From OLB16 sp964422415 (lineage in GTDB: Bacteria > Hinthialibacterota > Hinthialibacteria > OLB16), in contig CAYRBI010000008.1 of NCBI GenBank assembly GCA_964422415.1, positions 14,389 through 78,388 of the forward strand: a stretch of 64,000 nt of DNA. The letters are read 5' to 3'. The first letter of the stretch is position 1. Each line of letters opens with the position of its first letter. Positions 16,925-25,837 of the stretch are shown here, in pieces. The notes under the pieces are model-generated. The model was not told the origin of the DNA, did no database searches, and saw nothing but the letters and a program-made list of their open reading frames with translations. The position numbers were made by a program, and so were the translations under genes.

Positions 16925-18094
16925 ATGGATAGACTAACCGATACGAAAATGAATGTGATTTACCTGGACAATAACGCCACAACCCGTCCCGTCCCCGAGG
17001 TGAGAGAGGCCATGCTTCCCTTCTTCGATGATCTGTATGGGAATCCAAGTTCGCCCCACCATTTTGGTGGACAGGTGGAAAAGGATCTGACCATTGCCCG
17101 CCAGAGTCTGGCCAACCTTTTGGGATGTTCCCCAGGGGAGGTCATCTTCACCAGTGGGGGGACGGAAGCGGACAACCTGGCTATCCGTGGGGTGCTCACG
17201 GCCCATCCAGCCCAACGCCACATTGTAACTACAGTGGTCGAGCACAGCGCCATACTGGTTCAATGCCGGGAGTTGGAGCGGCAGGGGTATGCGGTTACCT
17301 GGTTGAAGGTGGATGGAGATGGACAGCTCAATCTGGAGGAATTGGAGAAGGCCATCCGCCCGGACACTGCCATTGTGTCAGTAATGTGGGCGAACAACGA
17401 AACTGGAGTCCTGTTCCCCATCGCAGAGATTGGAGCGATCTGCCAGGCTCACAAGGTGCCCTTCCATGTGGATGCGGTGCAAGCAGTGGGAAAAATCCCC
17501 ATCGATCTCCACAAGACTCCAGTCGATCTCCTCTCTCTCTCCGCGCACAAGATCCATGGCCCCAAAGGGGTAGGCGCGCTCTATGCGCGGACAGGGACAC
17601 GGCTCAAGCCGATCATCTGGGGAGGGCACCAGGAGCGTGGACGCCGGCCCGGAACCGAACCGGTACCCTTGATCGTGGGACTTGGCAAGGCCGCCGGACT
17701 GGCGGGAGAGCACCTGTGGAAGGAAGACATCTCTGTCCGCACGCTCCGGGACCGGCTTGAATCGGGATTGAGAGAGAGCATTCCAAATCTGCGGGTGAAT
17801 GGGGCACAAAGCCCACGGTTGCCTAACACGTTGAATGTATGTTTCCCGGGAGCCGAGGGGGAGGCCCTGCTGTTGCTCATGGATCAACATGGGATCGCGG
17901 CCTCCTCGGGGAGCGCCTGCCTGGCGGATAAACTTGAACCCTCGCATGTCCTCCTGGCCATGGGGGTGCCCGCATCCGAGGCCATAGGTGCGGTACGTTT
18001 CAGTTTGAGCCGGTTGACTACACCGGCTGAGATCGAAGAGGTTCTGCGGATCCTGCCCGGATTGAACCGGAAAGTTCTCGCATTGGGAGGGTAG
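16925..18094 (+). CDS. Cysteine desulfurase, NifS/IscS family
   Basis: This 389-residue PLP enzyme takes sulfur from cysteine for Fe-S cluster assembly or thiolation. It begins with the hallmark YLDNNATTRPVPEV. It shows the PLP-binding His in TVVEHSA, the lysine in SLSAHKIHGPKGVGAL, and the catalytic loop cysteine in ASSGSACLADKLEPSHVL. This short loop matches class I (IscS/NifS). The first family motif starts about 11 residues in, so either ATG (16925 or 16949) is possible. It stands alone here with no scaffold gene adjacent. It could supply sulfur for the many Fe-S proteins of the hydrogenase system further along. Confidence 0.93.
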   Translation: MDRLTDTKMNVIYLDNNATTRPVPEVREAMLPFFDDLYGNPSSPHHFGGQVEKDLTIARQSLANLLGCSPGEVIFTSGGTEADNLAIRGVLTAHPAQRHIVTTVVEHSAILVQCRELERQGYAVTWLKVDGDGQLNLEELEKAIRPDTAIVSVMWANNETGVLFPIAEIGAICQAHKVPFHVDAVQAVGKIPIDLHKTPVDLLSLSAHKIHGPKGVGALYARTGTRLKPIIWGGHQERGRRPGTEPVPLIVGLGKAAGLAGEHLWKEDISVRTLRDRLESGLRESIPNLRVNGAQSPRLPNTLNVCFPGAEGEALLLLMDQHGIAASSGSACLADKLEPSHVLLAMGVPASEAIGAVRFSLSRLTTPAEIEEVLRILPGLNRKVLALGG

Positions 18095-18271
18095 ACTCTG
18101 TAAATCATGGAAAGGACGGAAGCATGGAATGACCGGAAGAGGAAACCGGAGGTTGAGAACGCATCGTCAGGCTCTCTGTTAACGGATTTGACCCTGACTA
18201 AGCTCAACTCCTTCCGATCCCTGCGATCCTTCCCTGAATTTCCTGATTCAAGCAACCACACACCCCAATGG

Positions 18272-19234
18272 CTACTTCCCCTTGTTCAATAAACTCCCCA
18301 ATAGTACGGAAGGAGAAATCAGGGCGTGGTAACTCCCAGCCCGGTTGTGGCGTTCCTGTTGAATCTTTAGATACCACCTTTCCCGGTCCACAGGCTCGAA
18401 GAGCGGCGCAAGTGAGAGGAGGTAAGTGTTGAGCACATCTAGGTCATGGATCTCCCCCAGAATGTCCTGCAAATTCTCCAATATCTTGCCACATGCCGAG
18501 TAACGCTCCGGCAGGAAGTTTTCCACAGTGTACCGGAAACGTTTCAAAGCGACCCGCGCCCTGTGCCAGGATTCCTGGAGATCACCCTGGGTGGCGAGTT
18601 CCCGGTGACTTGCCAGGAAATCCTGGAGCCGGTCTAGCGCCATACTGTTGAAAAAGGGTTGGGAATTGAGAACCTCTCGCAAATGGCCTGGGAGTGTCTC
18701 GCGCCAGTCCGCCCAACTCTCCTTGTCAAACCGGGCAAGCGCCTCCTGAATACGATCGATATAGACAGGCTCCCTTTTCTGAAAGATTACGGTAACTGTA
18801 ATCCGTACCAGATCAGTCTCTTCCCCTAACCGGTCGATCCATTGCTTGAGGACATGCAGATCTCTGAGGTGTCCGAGCGCCCGGAAGACACGTCGTAGTT
18901 CTCTGGACATCTTGTCCCATTGTCCACTGGGATCGAGTGGTTCAATGCCATGGGCTACCGAACGGCACCGCCGGATGGCCACACGCAGATCATGGGTTAC
19001 ATTCTCCGAGAGGTCCGACTCAGCCACGTCCAAAAGGCGTGAAACTTGAGCCATTCGTTTGGCCAATCCCATGGAGGCCGCCACCGGAGGGGAGAGTGAG
19101 AGGGAAAGGGAGACAGGAGCGGTAAATTCTTCTGGCATGGTATCTGTCCTTCCTGGACATTGCAGTGATAATAGAGTTTTTTTGTTAGGTCTGCATTGGG
19201 AATTCGCGGCCATATTTGGGTGCCTGAAACCCAA
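18272..19234 (-). CDS. CHAD domain protein
   Basis: This 320-residue helical protein has the conserved-histidine alpha-helical domain. It shows two copies of the basic signature: VTHDLRVAIRRCRSVAHGIEP with ALGHLRDLHVLKQWIDRLG, and WHRARVALKRFRYTVENF with LGEIHDLDVL. CHAD domains bind inorganic polyphosphate through these Arg, Lys and His residues. No CYTH triphosphatase domain is fused or adjacent. The first 40 residues are poorly conserved; an internal Met at residue 33 (19138) could be the true start. The role here is unknown. Confidence 0.85.
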   Translation of the reverse strand: MGFRHPNMAANSQCRPNKKTLLSLQCPGRTDTMPEEFTAPVSLSLSLSPPVAASMGLAKRMAQVSRLLDVAESDLSENVTHDLRVAIRRCRSVAHGIEPLDPSGQWDKMSRELRRVFRALGHLRDLHVLKQWIDRLGEETDLVRITVTVIFQKREPVYIDRIQEALARFDKESWADWRETLPGHLREVLNSQPFFNSMALDRLQDFLASHRELATQGDLQESWHRARVALKRFRYTVENFLPERYSACGKILENLQDILGEIHDLDVLNTYLLSLAPLFEPVDRERWYLKIQQERHNRAGSYHALISPSVLLGSLLNKGK

Positions 19235-19300
19235 TGAGGGATTGAATCGGAGATAATGTGGCTACAGCACAGGATCCATGGATGAGAAGGGAGAGGTCAC

Positions 19301-20668
19301 ATGACAGGTCTATTGAGTGTTGAAGACATCGAGTCGGCAATCCGGGGGGGAGAGATTGATACCATCATCACCGCATTCCCTGATCACTTGGGGCGATTGA
19401 TTGGAAAACGGGTGGTAGGAGATTACTTCCTCGATCATGTTATAACCCGTCCGCTACATGCCTGCGCGTATCTTCTGACGGTCGACATGGAGATGACACC
19501 CGTGCCAGGCTTTGAACTCACCAGTTGGGAGAAGGGGTATGGCGACTTCCGGATGATCCCCGACTTCTCGACCCTCCGGGTGGCTTCCTGGCTGGATAAA
19601 ACTGCCATTGTGATCTGCGACTTGGAGGCTGAGGAGTCCGGGGAACCGGTCGAGGAAGCCCCACGCTCCATTCTCCGCCGTCAAGTTGAGCGTGCCGAGG
19701 AGTCTGGTTATTCCCTGTTCATGGGGACAGAGCTGGAGTTCTACCTCTATGATGATGATTACCGGACAGCTTTTGCCAAGGGCTTCCAGGATCTCTGTCC
19801 CTCCACCGATTATCTGATCGATTACCATATCCTCGGCTGTACCCAGGATGAACCGGTGATATCGCGTATCCGCCGTCAGATGTGCGCCTCGGGTATCCCC
19901 ATCGAGTTCAGTAAGGGGGAATGGGGTTGCGGGCAACATGAAATCAATCTGCGTTATGCGGCCCCGGTTGAGATGGCGGACCGGCATGTCCTTTATAAGA
20001 ACGCGGTCAAGGAGATCGCGGCCTCGCTGGGTAAATCGATCTCCTTCATGGCTAAACCACATGCCGATGCGGCGGGGAGCAGTTGCCACATTCACACCAG
20101 CCTGACACATCGGCACAACAAGGCCAACCTCCTCTGGGATTCCAACTCTCACACTCCCTCCCAGCTCTTCCGTTACTTCGTGGGCGGATTGCTGCGTGCG
20201 GAGCGGGAACTGTGCTTGCTCTTCGCTCCCACCATCAACTCATACAAACGTTTCAGGCATGCCTCCTTCGCCCCAACCGCCATTACCTGGGCAGTCGATA
20301 ACCGCACCACCTGCTTGCGTTGTATCGGACAAGGCGAGTCCTTCCGTGTTGAGAACCGCCTACCCGGAGCGGATGCGAATCCCTATCTGGCCATGGCGGC
20401 TACCCTGGCGGCGGGATTATGGGGGATCGAGAACCAAGTGGACTGCGGCGAACCCTTTAATGGCGATGCCTACACCAACAAGTCTCTCGCACGGGTTCCC
20501 GGCACTTTGGAGGAGGCCATCGAGCAGTTCCAAAAATCTGAGATCGCTCGCTCCGCCTTCAGCCCACGCCTCATCCAGCACCTGGTGCATCATGCCCAGG
20601 TCGAACAAGAATGCTTCAACAACACGGTCACCGATTGGGAGAGAAGGAGGTATTTCGAGAGGATCTGA
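19301..20668 (+). CDS. Glutamine synthetase family protein (GlnA/PuuA-like)
   Basis: This 455-residue protein has the glutamine synthetase fold. It shows an N-terminal beta-grasp (IITAFPDHLGRLIGKRVVGDYFL) and catalytic-domain motifs: metal-ligand GTELEFYLYDDD, the segment KPHADAAGSSCHIHTSL, the ATP-site arginines near VENRLPGADANPYLAMAATLAAGL, and a helical C-terminus. The divergence from true GlnA, and the lack of the adenylylation-loop Tyr motif, suggest a gamma-glutamyl-amine ligase such as PuuA-like enzymes. Substrate cannot be decided. A GGGAGAG ribosome site precedes the ATG. It diverges from the CHAD gene and is followed 14 bp later by a hicA toxin gene. Confidence 0.88.
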   Translation: MTGLLSVEDIESAIRGGEIDTIITAFPDHLGRLIGKRVVGDYFLDHVITRPLHACAYLLTVDMEMTPVPGFELTSWEKGYGDFRMIPDFSTLRVASWLDKTAIVICDLEAEESGEPVEEAPRSILRRQVERAEESGYSLFMGTELEFYLYDDDYRTAFAKGFQDLCPSTDYLIDYHILGCTQDEPVISRIRRQMCASGIPIEFSKGEWGCGQHEINLRYAAPVEMADRHVLYKNAVKEIAASLGKSISFMAKPHADAAGSSCHIHTSLTHRHNKANLLWDSNSHTPSQLFRYFVGGLLRAERELCLLFAPTINSYKRFRHASFAPTAITWAVDNRTTCLRCIGQGESFRVENRLPGADANPYLAMAATLAAGLWGIENQVDCGEPFNGDAYTNKSLARVPGTLEEAIEQFQKSEIARSAFSPRLIQHLVHHAQVEQECFNNTVTDWERRRYFERI

Positions 20669-20682
20669 GGGAGGAGAAGAGG

Positions 20683-20877
20683 ATGAAAGTGCGAGAGATT
20701 CTGGCTATTCTGAAAGACGATGGCTGGATTATCACCCGGACACGGGGGAGCCACCATATCCTGAAGCATGGAATCAAAAAGGGCATCGTAGTGGTTCCAG
20801 GCCATTTGTCAGATGAGATGGCACCCGGTACACTGAAGAGTATCTGGAACCAAGCGAGGATCGAGCAAAAGCCATGA
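20683..20877 (+). CDS. hicA: HicA family mRNA interferase toxin
   Basis: This 64-residue protein is a complete HicA double-stranded RNA-binding-like toxin. It shows VREILAILKDDGWIITRTRGSHHILKH with the catalytic His in the GSHH motif, and a closing VVVPGH. HicA cleaves mRNA and is neutralised by HicB. The ATG at 20683 follows a GAGGAGAAGAGG ribosome site. The last bases overlap the hicB start (ATGA), typical of this pair. Confidence 0.92.
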   Translation: MKVREILAILKDDGWIITRTRGSHHILKHGIKKGIVVVPGHLSDEMAPGTLKSIWNQARIEQKP

Positions 20878-21089
20878 TAGAATATGCCGTTGTGTATGAG
20901 TGGGCCAACACCAACTACTCCGCCTATGTCCCAGATCTCCCAGGGTGCACCAGTACGGGTCAAACCCTGGAAGAGATTCAGCGGAATATCACCGAGGCCA
21001 TTCAAATCTACCTCGATGAACTCAAAGTGGATGGCCTTCCCATCCCTAAGCCGACGACTCGCGCTAGTATGGTTCAGGTCGCGGCATGA
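20874..21089 (+). CDS. hicB: HicB family antitoxin
   Basis: This 71-residue protein is a HicB antitoxin with the partial RNase H fold: YAVVYEWANTNYSAYVPDLPGCTSTGQTLEEIQRNITEAIQIYLDEL. It ends soon after the fold, without a clear C-terminal DNA-binding domain, so autoregulation may be weak or may use another factor. It overlaps hicA by 4 bp and should bind and block it. Confidence 0.92.
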   Translation: MIEYAVVYEWANTNYSAYVPDLPGCTSTGQTLEEIQRNITEAIQIYLDELKVDGLPIPKPTTRASMVQVAA

Positions 21090-21162
21090 AGACCTTTCAC
21101 CCCATGTATCATTCAGGATGGGAAAGAAAGGGTGGGAACAATGAATTGGTTGGTTTACCCGT

Positions 21163-21238
21163 GGATTCCCGCCTTCGCGGGAATGACGGAATACACGAAC
21201 TCATGTGAAAATCGTCATTCCCGCGAAGGCGGGAATCC
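21163..21238. repeat. Interspersed palindromic repeat pair (REP-like)
   Basis: A perfect 26-bp inverted repeat (21163-21188 and 21213-21238) surrounds a 24-bp spacer. Each arm is itself a small palindrome, ATTCCCGC-CTTC-GCGGGAAT. It lies between the convergent hicB and alcohol dehydrogenase genes and could end both transcripts. Related copies are at 59897-59915, where the assembly breaks, and in degenerate form inside the HydE gene near 40650. Confidence 0.85.
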
Positions 21239-21264
21239 AGTGTGGAACAAGTTCTCAGAAATCC

Positions 21265-22428
21265 CTACCCCCCATATGCCTTCTTGAACAATGCCTTGAA
21301 GTCCGCCAGCGTGCAGGGCCTTGGGTTGGTGGGGTGGCAGCCATCCTGAAAAGCGCCCTCAGCCAGGGCCTCCAGATCACTCTCCTTCACACCCACCTCT
21401 TTGAGGGTCGCGGGGATCCCGATCTCACGGTTCAGTTCACGCACCTTCTCAATGGCCAGTTTGCTGGCTTCATCCGTCGAGAGCAGCACCGCCTTGGGAT
21501 CAAACAGGGCAGCCACCCGCGCGAACTTGCCAGCGACAGTCTCGCGGTTGAACTCCATCACATAAGGCAACACTACAGCATTCGCCAGGCCATGTTGTAG
21601 ACCCGAGATCGAGGAGAGTGGATGGGCCATCGAGTGCGCCGCACCGAGGTCTTTCTGGAAGGCCAGGGCCCCCATCATGGCGGCGATCATCATGTAGCCA
21701 CGCGCCTCACGGTTCTGCCCATCCTTGACCGCGGTGGCGAGGTTGCGGATCACCAGCTCCATACCGCCATAGGCGATGGCCTCCGCCACGGGATGAAACA
21801 CATTGGAGACATAGGATTCCAGGTTATGAGTGAAGGCATCCATGCCAGTCGCGGCGGTGAGCTTGGACGGCAGGTCAAGGGTCAGGTCCGGATCAAGCAG
21901 AGCAACAGCCGGCATCAAACGCGGATCGAAGATGCATGACTTGCTCCCGGTCTTGCGCAGGATGATGACCGCGGAACGTCCCACTTCGCTGCCGGTGCCC
22001 GCGGTGGTGGGTATTGCAATGATCGGTGCGAGTGGAGGCGCGCCAGGCGGAGCCGGGGTGTAGTCTTCCATAAGCCCATCATAGGAGACCCGTACCGCCA
22101 CCGCTTTAGCCACATCAATGGCCGAACCTCCACCAAAGGCGACCAGGGCATCATGTTGCCCTTTGCGGTAGAGCGCCGCCGCCTCATCGACATTATCCTC
22201 GGTGGGGTTGGGCAAAACCTGGCCGAAGAGGCCCCATGAGACTGGGCTCTCCTCAAGCACTTCGCGCACCGATTCATAAGCGCGCGTTTGAAGCATCCCG
22301 GGGTCGGTCACCAAGAGTGGATTCGAGGCTCCGATCATCTCCAGATAACTGGCCAGATTGTTGATTTCGCCACATCCGAAACGGACGCGGGTGGGAATGG
22401 AAAATTGGCTGGTTGGGAGTGTCATCAT
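21265..22428 (-). CDS. Iron-containing alcohol dehydrogenase
   Basis: This roughly 387-residue group III dehydrogenase would interconvert alcohols and aldehydes or ketones with NAD(P)H. It shows the nucleotide-binding GGGSAIDVAKA, the segment IIAIPTTAGTGSEVGRSAVI, and the metal-ligand region with Asp and His (TAATGMDAFTHNLESYVSN; DLGAAHSMAHPLSSISGLQHGLANAVVLP). The start at 22428 gives MMTLPTSQFSIPTRVRFGCG, a normal N-terminus; the frame extends 12 codons further upstream. It probably serves fermentation. It stands alone. Confidence 0.92.
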   Translation of the reverse strand: MMTLPTSQFSIPTRVRFGCGEINNLASYLEMIGASNPLLVTDPGMLQTRAYESVREVLEESPVSWGLFGQVLPNPTEDNVDEAAALYRKGQHDALVAFGGGSAIDVAKAVAVRVSYDGLMEDYTPAPPGAPPLAPIIAIPTTAGTGSEVGRSAVIILRKTGSKSCIFDPRLMPAVALLDPDLTLDLPSKLTAATGMDAFTHNLESYVSNVFHPVAEAIAYGGMELVIRNLATAVKDGQNREARGYMMIAAMMGALAFQKDLGAAHSMAHPLSSISGLQHGLANAVVLPYVMEFNRETVAGKFARVAALFDPKAVLLSTDEASKLAIEKVRELNREIGIPATLKEVGVKESDLEALAEGAFQDGCHPTNPRPCTLADFKALFKKAYGG

Positions 22429-22548
22429 GGGGCATAAGATGCAAGAAGGGGCAGGAAATCGCAAGGGGGATGTTGGCGGCGGAGGCTAGTGGATTGGTGG
22501 TCTTTATAGTCTGCCTTATCGTGAAGATCTGCTCATTTGGCCGGCATC

Positions 22549-23646
22549 TTATCGCTTGGAATTCGTGGTCAGCACCCCAGTTTTCAGCGCCTTCACTGGT
22601 TTTTCCGCCAAGACAGTGCTGCCGGAGATATTGGGATGTAGGGGGCCGCTGTACCAGCCGGTGGTGTCGACGTAATACACATTGGAATCTCCAGCCGCGT
22701 TAAGGTCCGATACAACGGCTTTGATACTGGATTCCTGCGCGCCACAGAAGGGACGTAAAGCCACAATCTTTGCCTTGGGGTAGGCTGTGCGAATCATGGC
22801 CAGATACCGGGCATAAAGTGACTGATATTCAATGGCCGCCATGTCTCCTTCGTTGGTCCCCTGGTTCACGACCACCACATCCGGCTGCCAAGTGTCGCGC
22901 AGGCAATCCGCATAGAAGAAGTTAAAGGAGTCCAGCGCCCCCGGAACACCACCACTGCCAGCACGTATCAGACCCGTCGCGCCGAACCCCACCTGCCGCC
23001 ATTCCGCCCCTAACATCAAGGCTGTCTGGCCCGCATAAGACGAACGCGCATCAGCAAGCCAGGGCCAAGTGAATGGAATGCCTTCGACCACTCCAGCACG
23101 TCCTTCATTAACCACCACCCCTTCAGTGATGCTGTCACCGAGGAATTCGATGCTCAAGGTGGGCTTCCTCCATTGGGGAAGCGGCTCCTCCAACTTTCCG
23201 CCCTCCGCCAAACCAAAACCGGTGAAGGTGACACTGGCCACCAGAGGCGGTGTCCAGCGGCTCTGGTGTTCATCCAGGCCACGCACCATCAACATCACGG
23301 TATGCTGGCCTTGAGATAACCCTTCCGCCAGCTTCACGCTCGGAGCTATTTCCGCCTCCTGCCATCCGCTCTCATCAATCCGCCAGGCGATGGTTGGATA
23401 CGAACCTTGAGAGGTGCATTCGCAATGCGGCTGATTGAGGGAGATATCGAATGATGCGTTGAGACTGGCGCCGGAGAAACGTGCCCGGACATAACTGCCG
23501 CTGTTGACGGTCACAGCACGATTGGCGGAACGCAGGTCCCAGCGTCCAAAGAAACAGTACTCATCCGGCCATGGCGTGGCCGCACACAATGTTGTTGAGA
23601 TCAACAGCAACAAGGAAGAAAACATAAAACGAGCCAGGCGGTACAT
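22549..23646 (-). CDS. Secreted SGNH/GDSL esterase with CE2-like N-terminal domain
   Basis: This protein of about 365 residues begins with a signal peptide (MYRLARFMFSSLLLLISTTLCAA). A jelly-roll-like domain follows (FFGRWDLRS to GFGLAEGGKLEEP), then an SGNH hydrolase domain. The latter has the catalytic Ser in EFLGDSITEG, the Asn-containing block VVVNQGTNEGD, and the terminal GPLHPNISGS with the catalytic His. This arrangement matches carbohydrate esterase family 2, which removes acetyl groups from plant polysaccharides. The start at 23646 is supported by AAGGAG 6-7 bp upstream; an open frame continues 15 codons further. Confidence 0.85.
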   Translation of the reverse strand: MYRLARFMFSSLLLLISTTLCAATPWPDEYCFFGRWDLRSANRAVTVNSGSYVRARFSGASLNASFDISLNQPHCECTSQGSYPTIAWRIDESGWQEAEIAPSVKLAEGLSQGQHTVMLMVRGLDEHQSRWTPPLVASVTFTGFGLAEGGKLEEPLPQWRKPTLSIEFLGDSITEGVVVNEGRAGVVEGIPFTWPWLADARSSYAGQTALMLGAEWRQVGFGATGLIRAGSGGVPGALDSFNFFYADCLRDTWQPDVVVVNQGTNEGDMAAIEYQSLYARYLAMIRTAYPKAKIVALRPFCGAQESSIKAVVSDLNAAGDSNVYYVDTTGWYSGPLHPNISGSTVLAEKPVKALKTGVLTTNSKR

Positions 23647-23771
23647 CCACAACTCCTTTTCGGTTGGCGAAATGGGAAAAATCAGTTTCACCCTAGCAAT
23701 TGGGACAGGAATCCCTACTTGTACCCACGGCAGGGAAAGGATTCCTTCCCCCCTTCATGGACACCTGAACT

Positions 23772-24200
23772 TCACTTTCTTCGTGATTCTTTCTCCGGCT
23801 GGAATCCAATCGGCCGCCGTGGAGGATTGGGAGGGGCCATCAGCCGGCGTAACCGGACAAAGGCACGCATGACCTGGATGTTGACCCGGATGGCACGCTC
23901 GCTGTTAAGGACGCTGGAGAGCATCGCCACCCCTTGTTCAGTGAAGACGAAGGGTAGATAGCGCCGTCCACCCCGGTTTGAGGTCACAATTTGTGACCTC
24001 AAACTCAGCCACTCTTCAACGCTCAACTGAAACATGAAGTCCTCCGGAAATCGATGGAGGTTCCGATGGACTGCTTGGTTAAAGACTTTGGTTGAGACCT
24101 CATATAAATCTGCGAGATCTCGATCCAGCATCACCTTCTGCCCCCGGATGAGGAAGATGGCCTGTTCAATACGTTCGGCGGGAATAGTAAGGTGAGACAT
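23772..24200 (-). CDS. ORF6N domain protein
   Basis: This 142-residue protein carries the phage-type ORF6N DNA-binding domain: IEQAIFLIRGQKVMLDRDLADLYEVSTKVFNQAVHRNLHRFPEDFMFQL, then SLRSQIVTSNRGGRRYLPFVFTEQGVAMLSSVLNSERAIRVNIQVMRAFVRLR. The usual C-terminal coiled region of homologues is mostly missing; it ends soon after in a basic Pro-rich tail. It is common in phages and mobile regions but also occurs as a lone bacterial gene. Function is not established. Confidence 0.88.
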   Translation of the reverse strand: MSHLTIPAERIEQAIFLIRGQKVMLDRDLADLYEVSTKVFNQAVHRNLHRFPEDFMFQLSVEEWLSLRSQIVTSNRGGRRYLPFVFTEQGVAMLSSVLNSERAIRVNIQVMRAFVRLRRLMAPPNPPRRPIGFQPEKESRRK

Positions 24201-24246
24201 GGAAGGCCACGGATTGGGATATCCTAGAGTCTTCCTTCATCTATGG

Positions 24247-24459
24247 TTACGCCAGCATCAACCGGCGTCCCTTGGGCTCAGGAATCGGATCTCCAAACTC
24301 GTCGGCGGTCTTGAGCCAAAGATGGATAGCCTCACGGATATTACTGAGCGCTACTTCTTGGCTCTCTCCATGCGCCATACACCCCAGTAACTCAGGAGCT
24401 TCCGCCACATAGACTCCATCCTCAGCACTCCAGTATATAATGAGTTCATATTTGTCCAT
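24247..24459 (-). CDS. HicB family antitoxin (second module)
   Basis: This 70-residue HicB antitoxin reads YELIIYWSAEDGVYVAEAPELLGCMAHGESQEVALSNIREAIHLWLKTADEFGDPIPEPKG. The ATG at 24459 gives the normal N-terminus MDKYELII and overlaps the end of the HicA gene by 14 bp. It is about as short as the other HicB in this window and lacks an obvious DNA-binding domain. Confidence 0.9.
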   Translation of the reverse strand: MDKYELIIYWSAEDGVYVAEAPELLGCMAHGESQEVALSNIREAIHLWLKTADEFGDPIPEPKGRRLMLA

Positions 24460-24712
24460 TGGCGTCCTCATGAAGTTTATAGTGGAGGATGATCTGACGA
24501 ACTTGTTTGACCTGATATGGCTTTGCTGTGTTCCCATCCTTTTGGAGGTTTATCTTTTCTACAATGCCTTCTCTCCGGAAAAGATGATGGCTTCCTTCTA
24601 TCCTGACCTCAAAACCCAGATGCAGCAAGAGCCGGCACAAGTCATCAAAGCCAATGTTCCTGTCTGATTGGCCAGTAAGTATCCTCTCAAGCAAATGCCG
24701 TACCTTGGTCAT
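24446..24712 (-). CDS. HicA-like toxin (second module)
   Basis: This product of about 88 residues contains a HicA-like core, FDDLCRLLLHLGFEVRIEGSHHLFRREGIVEKINLQKDG, with the catalytic His in GSHH. It ends VRQIILHYKL. It has about 20 extra N-terminal residues (MTKVRHLLERILTGQSDRNI) compared with minimal HicA, a layout known in longer HicA variants. The gene precedes and overlaps its antitoxin gene. The start at 24712 is chosen over 24751 because the family N-terminus begins there. Confidence 0.85.
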   Translation of the reverse strand: MTKVRHLLERILTGQSDRNIGFDDLCRLLLHLGFEVRIEGSHHLFRREGIVEKINLQKDGNTAKPYQVKQVRQIILHYKLHEDANGQI

Positions 24713-24778
24713 AGCAGTGGCATGATCAAAAGACAAAGGGGACTGACCCACGATACCAGTAGGTGAACTCCCAACCGT

Positions 24779-25831
24779 TCACGCCCCCATGAACGCCTCC
24801 ACCTTGGCCTGGATAGTCTTCCGGCTCTCATCGACACTGAGCACATCACACTCCGAACCGAGGATGAAGGGATGCCCGACCTTCTTCATCTCCTCGATGA
24901 GTTGCTGCGCCTGGGCACGGACTCCATCCACCGTGGTCATCTCATCGGAGTAGAAATGTTTCGAGGGGAGGTTGCCATAGAGTACAGTCTGCTTGGGAAC
25001 CAGGGGTGCATCCTCCCATAACTTGCGCGAGCTCCCCAGGCTGAGGACCGCGGGATCCAGGCTACAGAAGGCGCGGATCATATCGGGCACTACCTCTCCG
25101 CAGCAATGGAAAAAGAGTTCAGCCCCGGAAGCAAGCAACTCCGCCTTGATCCGCTCATGGAATCGCAGCACATAGCGCTCGAAGATGTCAGATCCCTTCT
25201 GAAGCAGATTCGGTGAGATGTAGACCTGGTTGGCGGCTGGTTCGGCAATAAGCACCGCTTTAGCCCCCGCCGCAAGCTGCGCATGGACATAAGCCACGAT
25301 GGTATCGCTCGCAACTTCGAGCAACGACTCGACCAGACGCACTCCCTCATCATCCTCCGCGCTGACTCCAGTTCCCGCCATGTAGACTGGCGTGATCGGA
25401 TCGGAAAGCAGTTTGGTCATGAGCGAGAAAGGGCCGATCGCCATCCCCATTGGAAGAAGCGAGGTACTCTTGGCGATGTATCGTACCGCCTCAGTGCTCG
25501 CTTTCATTCGAGGGATTGGAAGTTGTTTCGCTCCTTGACGGACTTGTGCGAGGACTTGCGCGCTAGGGCATTCCTCGAAGTGGAAGGTGGGTATAGCGGA
25601 AGGCGCCACCCCCAAGAGGGTCAGAATTGCTTCCTTCTCTACAGTGAGATCCATAAGTGGGATCGCCAGGGGTGTGTGGAAAGTGACCGCAGTCTCCTCC
25701 ACAACCTTCCCCAGGGCGGTTCCATCCTGGAGGATTTCCTGAGTATTCGCATGGCCATGCAACACTAAATCGGTACCGATGGGTAAACGATGGCCTTGGG
25801 CGGCCAGTTCCAGAAAGATGTCACGACTCAT
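24779..25831 (-). CDS. Uroporphyrinogen decarboxylase (URO-D) family protein
   Basis: This 350-residue TIM-barrel protein belongs to the URO-D superfamily, which includes haem-pathway HemE and corrinoid methyltransferases (MtaA, CmuA). It shows ALGKVVEETAVTFHTPLAIPLMDLTVEKEAI, FSLMTKLL, the strand AVLIAEPAANQVYISPNLL, FFHCCGEVVPDMIRAF and the terminal FILGSECDVLS. The last segments resemble methyltransferase members with their Zn-binding His/Cys more than HemE. It starts 6 bp after the stop of the secreted esterase gene, suggesting one transcript, although the two products act in different compartments. Probably a methyl transfer or demethylation enzyme; the substrate is unknown. Confidence 0.82.
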   Translation of the reverse strand: MSRDIFLELAAQGHRLPIGTDLVLHGHANTQEILQDGTALGKVVEETAVTFHTPLAIPLMDLTVEKEAILTLLGVAPSAIPTFHFEECPSAQVLAQVRQGAKQLPIPRMKASTEAVRYIAKSTSLLPMGMAIGPFSLMTKLLSDPITPVYMAGTGVSAEDDEGVRLVESLLEVASDTIVAYVHAQLAAGAKAVLIAEPAANQVYISPNLLQKGSDIFERYVLRFHERIKAELLASGAELFFHCCGEVVPDMIRAFCSLDPAVLSLGSSRKLWEDAPLVPKQTVLYGNLPSKHFYSDEMTTVDGVRAQAQQLIEEMKKVGHPFILGSECDVLSVDESRKTIQAKVEAFMGA

Positions 25832-25837
25832 ATTGAC

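Noticed and set aside
18107..18292. Small plus-strand frame after the cysteine desulfurase gene
   Set aside because: Low-complexity charged sequence without a ribosome site or any recognisable domain; it also runs into the CHAD gene on the other strand.
21163..21238. Repeat-spacer-repeat pattern that could be mistaken for a mini CRISPR array
   Set aside because: There are only two units, they are inverted rather than direct, and the same element occurs elsewhere singly.
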